From CAZPAV01 sp964584755 (GTDB lineage Bacteria > Actinomycetota > Acidimicrobiia > Spongiisociales > UBA5794), in assembly GCA_964584755.1 (NCBI GenBank), contig CAZPAV010000053.1:1-17559 (forward strand): DNA of 17,559 nt, written 5' to 3'. Below are positions 13,311 through 17,559 of the stretch, one piece after another (position 1 is the stretch's first letter; each line of letters starts with the position of its first letter). Under the pieces are notes generated by a model, which did no database searches, was not told the origin of the DNA, and saw only the letters and a list, made by a program, of their open reading frames with translations. The position numbers and the translations under genes were made by a program.

Positions 13311-14425
13311 GGCTGCGGAAGGCGCTCCTCGCCCTCCTCGCCCCGGTGACGGCCATCCTCTTCTCCATCCTCGTCGCCTCCCTCGCTCTCTGGCTGGTGG
13401 GGCGGAACCCCCTGGTGGCGTTCGGCGCCATGTGGGACTTCGCCCGCACCTCGACATCGGTGGCCTCGATGATCAACCGCGCCGTCCCCCTCTACCTCTC
13501 GGCGGTGGCGGTGGCCATCGGCTTCCACATGGGCCTCTTCAACATCGGCGTCGAGGGTCAGTACCAGGTGGCGGCCCTCTTCGCCGGCTGGGTCGGCGGG
13601 AACATCGTCCTGGCGGCGCCGCTCCACCTCCTCGTCATCATCGCGGTGGCGGTCCTCGTGGGGATGATCTGGTCGGGGATCGCCGGACTGCTCAAGGTGA
13701 CCCGCGGCGTGCACGAGGTCATCTCGACGATCATGTTGAACTTCATCGGGTTCTCGCTCATCGCCTTCCTCCTGCGCAACTGGTTCCGGGACGATCCGGA
13801 GCGGCTCAACCTCCAAACCCCGACGTTGCCCGCCTCGGCACACCTGCCCGACCTCAACGGGATCTTCCGGATCCTCGGGTTCTCCGAGCCGCGCGGGATC
13901 CCGCTCCACGGCTTCGCGGTGTTCGCCGTCGTCGTCGGCGTCGCCTACTACCTCCTGGTGTGGCGGATGCGGTTCGGGTACGAGCTGCGGGCCTCGGGGT
14001 TGAATCCGGGGGCCGCCCGGATGGCGGGCGTCGACCCCAACCGGATGATCATGCGGACCATGCTCATCTCGGGTGGTGTCGCCGGGCTCGTGGGACTGGC
14101 CGGGCTCTTCGGGAACCTCCAGTCCTACACCCAGGACTTTCCTCGGGAGCTCGGCTTCACCGGCATCGCCGTGGCGCTCCTGGGACGCAACCACCCGGTG
14201 GGGATGGCCCTCGGCGCCCTCCTCTTCGGTTTCATGGACCGCTCCGCGCTCATCCTCGACCTCCAGGACACGCCCAAGGAGGTGGTCAAGATCATGCAGG
14301 GCGTCGTCGTCCTCGCCGTCGTCATCGCCTACGAGGTCGTGAACCGCATGATCGAGAGGCGGGAGATCAAGGCCGCCGCCGAGGCGACGCGTGAGGCCGC
14401 CGCCGAGGTCGAGGTGGCGGCGTGA
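13307..14425 (+). CDS. ABC transporter permease 1 (BMP/nucleoside importer type)
   Basis: A 372-aa inner-membrane permease of the BPD_transp_2 superfamily, which pairs with the second permease to form the channel. It has about eight to ten hydrophobic segments. The first is LLALLAPVTAILFSILVASL near the N-terminus, with further ones around the MGLFNIGVEGQYQVAALFAG signature and WSGIAGLLKVTRGVHEVIST. The cytoplasmic coupling loop reads RMRFGYELRASGLNPGAAR, followed by MAGVDPNRM. The charged C-terminal tail is Ala/Glu-rich. The GTG start at 13307 overlaps the ATPase stop by 4 nt (GTGA), and its stop overlaps the next permease by 4 nt, so translation of the three is probably coupled. The FNIGVEGQ motif is typical of the RnsC/NupP type. 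Confidence 0.92.
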   Translation: MRLRKALLALLAPVTAILFSILVASLALWLVGRNPLVAFGAMWDFARTSTSVASMINRAVPLYLSAVAVAIGFHMGLFNIGVEGQYQVAALFAGWVGGNIVLAAPLHLLVIIAVAVLVGMIWSGIAGLLKVTRGVHEVISTIMLNFIGFSLIAFLLRNWFRDDPERLNLQTPTLPASAHLPDLNGIFRILGFSEPRGIPLHGFAVFAVVVGVAYYLLVWRMRFGYELRASGLNPGAARMAGVDPNRMIMRTMLISGGVAGLVGLAGLFGNLQSYTQDFPRELGFTGIAVALLGRNHPVGMALGALLFGFMDRSALILDLQDTPKEVVKIMQGVVVLAVVIAYEVVNRMIERREIKAAAEATREAAAEVEVAA

Positions 14426-15681
14426 GGGCCGCGACGACGGAGCGGATGAAGGACCTGACGAGCCGCGGCGCCCTCGCCGGCCGGCCGGCGCGCGTCGTCC
14501 TCGCCGCCGCGGGCGGGATGCTCCTCCTCGCCGTGGTGGCGCGGCTGAGCGGGACGACCCAGCTCACCGCCGCCGGGACCTGGTCGGCGGCGCTGCGTCT
14601 CGCCGTGCCCGTGCTCCTCGCCGGGCTCGGGGGGATCTTCTCGGAGCGGGCCGGCATCGTGAACATCGGTCTCGAGGGGATGATGATCGCCGGCACCTGG
14701 TTCGGGGCGTGGGCGGGGTGGCTGTACGGACCGTGGTGGGGGGTCGCCTTCGGCGTGGCGGGCGGGGCGCTCTTCGGGCTCATCCACGCCGTCGCCACCG
14801 TGACCTTCGCCGTGGACCACATCGTCTCCGGGGTGGCGATCAACATCCTCGCCGCCGGGGCGATGCGGTTCCTCTCGGTCATCACCTACACCGCCGAGTC
14901 CGGCGGGGGCGCCACCCAGTCCCCACGGATCCAGGCGACGATCGGCACCTTCAACGTCCCGGTCGTGGCCTCGCTCGCCACCTGGGTCGAGGCCCGGAAG
15001 GTGTTCTTCGTCTCGGACCTGGCGGGGTTCGTGTCGGGGATCACCTCGAACGTCTCGTGGTTGACCCTCGCCTCCCTCGCCGTGGTCCCGGCGGTGTGGT
15101 GGCTGCTGTGGCGCACCCCGTGGGGGCTCCGGCTGCGCTCCTGCGGGGAGAACCCCCACGCCGCCGAGTCCCTCGGGGTCCCGGTGCTCCGCATGAAGTA
15201 CTACGGGGTCCTCGTCTCCGGGGCGCTCGCCGGCTTGGGTGGCGCGTATCTCGTCGTCGTGCAGGCCGGCATCTACCGGGAGAGCATGACGGCGGGTCGC
15301 GGCTTCCTCGGGCTCGCCGCCATGATCTTCGGCAACTGGAACCCGCTGGGGACCCTCGCCGGCGCGACGCTCTTCGGGTACGCCGACGCGCTGCGGCTGC
15401 GGCCGGGGGAGGCCGTCCACGCCCTGCTCCTCTTCGTCGCCGTCGTCCTCGTGCTGCTCGGCGTCTGGGCGTTCCTGCGGGGCGGGGTCGCGGTGGCCCT
15501 CGGCGAGGTCCTCGCCGGCGTCCTCTTCCTCGTGTGGTACGGGGTGACGACGACGGTGCCCTCGCAGGTGATCGCGGCCACCCCCTACCTCGTCACCCTC
15601 ATCGTCCTCGCCATGGCGACCCAGCGGCTGCGCATGCCGGCCGCCGACGGGATGCGGTACCGGAAGGGCGAGACCGGGTGA
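14422..15681 (+). CDS. ABC transporter permease 2 (BMP/nucleoside importer type)
   Basis: A 419-aa membrane permease, paralogous to and the partner of permease 1. Visible are AGLGGIFSERAGIVNIGLEG followed by MMIAGTWFGAWAG, the ATVTFAVDHIVSGVAINILAAG segment read as one transmembrane/loop unit, the coupling loop TPWGLRLRSCGENPHAAES, then SGALAGLGGAYLVV and ESMTAGRGFLGLAAMIFGNW. It is somewhat longer than many homologues because of an extra hydrophobic C-terminal stretch (about 330-405) that adds two to three predicted membrane segments. The GTG start at 14422 overlaps the preceding stop by 4 nt, and the same arrangement joins it to the MFS gene. The IVNIGLEGMM motif and the pairing with permease 1 support the RnsD/NupQ-type assignment. 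Confidence 0.92.
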   Translation: MRAATTERMKDLTSRGALAGRPARVVLAAAGGMLLLAVVARLSGTTQLTAAGTWSAALRLAVPVLLAGLGGIFSERAGIVNIGLEGMMIAGTWFGAWAGWLYGPWWGVAFGVAGGALFGLIHAVATVTFAVDHIVSGVAINILAAGAMRFLSVITYTAESGGGATQSPRIQATIGTFNVPVVASLATWVEARKVFFVSDLAGFVSGITSNVSWLTLASLAVVPAVWWLLWRTPWGLRLRSCGENPHAAESLGVPVLRMKYYGVLVSGALAGLGGAYLVVVQAGIYRESMTAGRGFLGLAAMIFGNWNPLGTLAGATLFGYADALRLRPGEAVHALLLFVAVVLVLLGVWAFLRGGVAVALGEVLAGVLFLVWYGVTTTVPSQVIAATPYLVTLIVLAMATQRLRMPAADGMRYRKGETG

Positions 15682-17003
15682 CGGACGCGGCGGGCGGGCG
15701 CCCGACCGTCGGGGCGCCTCGCGAGCCGTCCGTTCCCGCGCCGCCTCCTCCCGGGACGCGCCGCCGCCTCCTCGGGGTCCTCTTCGCGGGGGCGGGCGTC
15801 ACCCGCACCGGGTTCATCGCCGCGATCTCCGTCACCGCGCTCGTGGCGCAGGACGCCCTCGGGTCGCCTGCGCTCGCCGGCGTTCCCGGCGCCCTCGCCG
15901 TCGTGGGCATGGCCGCCGCCACGCCGGCCATGTCGGCGTACATGGGTCGTGCCGGGCGGCGGCGAGGGATGATCCTGGGACAGGTCGTGGCGATCGTGGG
16001 CGCGGCGGGCGCGGTGCTCGCCACGGCCCGCGGGTGGTTCCTCCCGCTCGTGGCCGCCCTCTTCGTGCTGGGGGCGGGGAACAGCGCGGATCGGCTCGGC
16101 CGCTACGCCGCCGCCGACATCACCTCGCCGCTCCACCGGGGGGCCGCGATCGCCTTCGTCGTGTGGGCGGGGACCGTGGGGTCGGTCCTGGGTCCGGCGC
16201 TCCTCGAGCCGGCCGGGCGACTCGGGGAGGTGCTCGGCGTCGGGGCCCTGGCCGGCCCGTACGTGCTCGCCGGTGTGGCCTTCCTCCTCGCCGGCCTCCT
16301 CGTCGGCGCCCTCCTCCGTCCCGACCCTCTCCGGTTCGCGCCCGAGGAGCGGCCCCGGCCCGGGGCACGGAAGGTGCCGCTGCGGGCGCTCGTGTCCGCG
16401 GCACCGGTACGGGCCGCGCTCGTCGGGCTCGTCGCCGGACAGGTGGTCATGGTGCTCGTCATGACGATGACCCCGGTGCACATGCGCGACGCCGGCGAGG
16501 GTCTCGGGGCGATCGGGCTCGTCATCTCCGCCCACACCCTGGGCATGTTCGCCCTCTCGCCGGTCACCGGGATCCTCAGCGACCGTCTCGGGCGGCTCCC
16601 GGTCGTCGTCGCCGGGCTCCTCATGCTCCTCGTGGCGTCGCTGGTCGCCGTGCCGACCGGCGGGACCGACCGGTGGGTTCTCGTCGGCGCGTTGTTCCTC
16701 CTCGGCCTGGGATGGAACTTCGCCTTCGTCGCGGGGAGCGCCCTCGTCGTCGAGGGGGTTCCCGCCGAGCGTCGCCTCCGGCTCCAGGGCGTCGCCGACG
16801 CCACGGTGTGGACGTCGGGGGCGACGGCGAGCGTGCTCTCGGGGCTGCTCCTCGCCGGAGGCGGGTACGCGACGGTCTCCCTCGCGGGGGCGTTCCTCGC
16901 CGCGGCGGCACTGTTCGGGGTCGCGGTGTGGCGGCGACGGCGCGGGTCGGCGCTCAGCGCTCCACGCCGAAGAAGCGAACCTCCTGGACGGCGAGCTCGC
17001 TGA
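15678..17003 (+). CDS. MFS transporter coupled to the ABC importer operon
   Basis: A 441-aa polytopic protein with about 12 hydrophobic segments after a Pro-rich cytosolic N-terminus (about 1-30). MFS features are a degenerate motif-A-like loop MGRAGRRRGM in the N-half (between helices 2 and 3), a clear counterpart GILSDRLGRLPVVVAG in the C-half, and the short basic loop PLRFAPEERPRPGAR, continuing to RKVPLRAL, between the halves. The closest general type is drug/metabolite exporters, but the substrate is not readable. GTG 15678 overlaps the permease stop by 4 nt, so it is probably co-translated with the ABC system. It might export a product or analogue of the imported compound. The last 50 nt overlap the 3' end of the minus-strand gene, and the tail is Arg-rich. 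Confidence 0.88.
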   Translation: MTDAAGGRPTVGAPREPSVPAPPPPGTRRRLLGVLFAGAGVTRTGFIAAISVTALVAQDALGSPALAGVPGALAVVGMAAATPAMSAYMGRAGRRRGMILGQVVAIVGAAGAVLATARGWFLPLVAALFVLGAGNSADRLGRYAAADITSPLHRGAAIAFVVWAGTVGSVLGPALLEPAGRLGEVLGVGALAGPYVLAGVAFLLAGLLVGALLRPDPLRFAPEERPRPGARKVPLRALVSAAPVRAALVGLVAGQVVMVLVMTMTPVHMRDAGEGLGAIGLVISAHTLGMFALSPVTGILSDRLGRLPVVVAGLLMLLVASLVAVPTGGTDRWVLVGALFLLGLGWNFAFVAGSALVVEGVPAERRLRLQGVADATVWTSGATASVLSGLLLAGGGYATVSLAGAFLAAAALFGVAVWRRRRGSALSAPRRRSEPPGRRAR

Positions 17004-17559
17004 AGGGCGGCTTGTCGCCCACGGCCTGAGCCGGGTACGTGCTCTGGACCCGGATCGTCAACGTCGTCGTCTCCAGGGAGGCGATGCGGATCCGCTGCGG
17101 GGCGTTCGTGTCCTCGAGCCGCCCGGCGATCTCGGTGGAGAGGTCGTCGACCTCGACGACGAACCCCTGGATGCGGTAGTTGCGCTTGAACTTCTCCGGG
17201 TCCTGGAGGTTCTGGATCTCGATCTCCTGGATCTGGACGGGCTTCGAGAACCGGAAGGTGAGGGTGGCGCCTGCGCCCTTGAGGCTGTGGTCGTTCCAGT
17301 AGGTGGTGGGGTCGCCGTCGATGAGGTTCGTGGCCGGCCACTTGTCGAGCTGGGAGCTCGCCTCGACGCTCGCCGGGCGGATCTCGCCGACGGTCGGCGG
17401 CTGGGTCGTGGTGGTCGTCGACGTCGTCACGTCGGCCTGGGGCGACGCGCCCCCACGGAACACGTTGAAGACGAGGGCGAAGAGCGCGACGGGCAGGACC
17501 ACGCCGGCGAGGAGGCCGAGGGCTCGGCCGCCGGGCGAGGCGCCGCCGAGGGGTGGGGG
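16954..17559 (-). CDS. Membrane-anchored protein with a discoidin/NADase-type glycan-binding-like domain (5' end outside the window)
   Basis: The minus-strand frame is open to the window edge and shows 201 residues. From the edge inward there is a Pro/Gly-rich stretch, a transmembrane helix (LGLLAGVVLPVALFALVF), a Thr-rich linker (TTSTTTTTQPP) and a beta-rich domain to the C-terminus. That domain has ASSQLDKWPATNLIDGDPTT, then YWNDHSLKGAGATLTFRF, KPVQIQEIEIQNLQD, and the end VQEVRFFGVER. The DGDPTTYW plus strand pattern is typical of F5/8-type C (discoidin) and NADase-type glycan-binding domains, in actinobacteria often behind a zinc ribbon and one transmembrane helix. GTG 17502 could start a 182-aa form, but that would begin inside the helix, so the gene almost certainly starts beyond the window. 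The C-domain is probably outside the membrane. The ligand is unknown. It overlaps the MFS gene tail to tail by 50 nt. Confidence 0.8.
   Translation of the reverse strand, partial: PPPLGGASPGGRALGLLAGVVLPVALFALVFNVFRGGASPQADVTTSTTTTTQPPTVGEIRPASVEASSQLDKWPATNLIDGDPTTYWNDHSLKGAGATLTFRFSKPVQIQEIEIQNLQDPEKFKRNYRIQGFVVEVDDLSTEIAGRLEDTNAPQRIRIASLETTTLTIRVQSTYPAQAVGDKPPFSELAVQEVRFFGVER

Noticed and set aside
11712..13457. A 581-codon minus-strand frame opposite the ABC ATPase
   Set aside because: The plus strand has intact ABC motifs; the antisense product has no features.
1..17559. tRNA, rRNA, riboswitch, CRISPR array, insertion sequence, phage or defence genes
   Set aside because: I looked on both strands and saw no recognisable signature. 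Almost all sequence is accounted for by housekeeping or transport genes.

Overview
This is a very GC-rich, gene-dense bacterial chromosome segment. GTG, TTG and ATG starts are mixed, many neighbouring genes overlap by 4 nt, and there is no sign of phage, insertion sequences, RNA genes or CRISPR. The gene content and order match Actinomycetota. The Mycobacterium tuberculosis order folE-folP-folB-folK-...-DUF2520-panC-panD-coaX-...-lysS-lsr2-clpC is recognisable in modified form. The protein style (Thr-rich lipoprotein linkers, and a zinc-ribbon/glycan-binding type of protein at the end) suggests an uncultured or deep-branching lineage such as Acidimicrobiia. That placement is an inference.

Region 1 (about 1-6722, all + strand) is a cofactor and translation operon. 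It holds folP (dihydropteroate synthase), a small dual-specificity-phosphatase-like protein that lacks both catalytic P-loop residues, a FolK fused in frame to a double-hotdog thioesterase-like module, a Rossmann/DUF2520 protein, panC, coaX and lysS. It makes folate precursors and feeds CoA synthesis. Compared with M. tuberculosis, folB is missing between folP and folK, panD is missing between panC and coaX, and lsr2 is missing after lysS.

Region 2 (6732-10422) has a trans-type polyprenyl diphosphate synthase on the minus strand, convergent with lysS. It is divergent from clpC, which encodes the ClpP-partner AAA+ unfoldase. The 199-nt divergent spacer carries a candidate clpC promoter with a GC-rich dyad just upstream of the -10.

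Region 3 (10553-17003, + strand) is a complete BMP/PnrA-type ABC importer, probably for nucleosides: lipoprotein receptor, double-NBD ATPase and two different permeases. An MFS transporter is coupled to it by a 4-nt overlap. A 15-bp perfect hairpin separates the receptor gene from the ATPase gene and could set their relative expression.

Region 4 (16954 to the window end, minus strand) is the 3' part of a membrane-anchored protein with a discoidin/NADase-type glycan-binding-like domain. It overlaps the MFS gene tail to tail by 50 nt.

The least ordinary points are the catalytically dead phosphatase-like protein sitting where FolB is expected, and the FolK-hotdog fusion next to it. Nothing here is clearly a new defence or mobile system.
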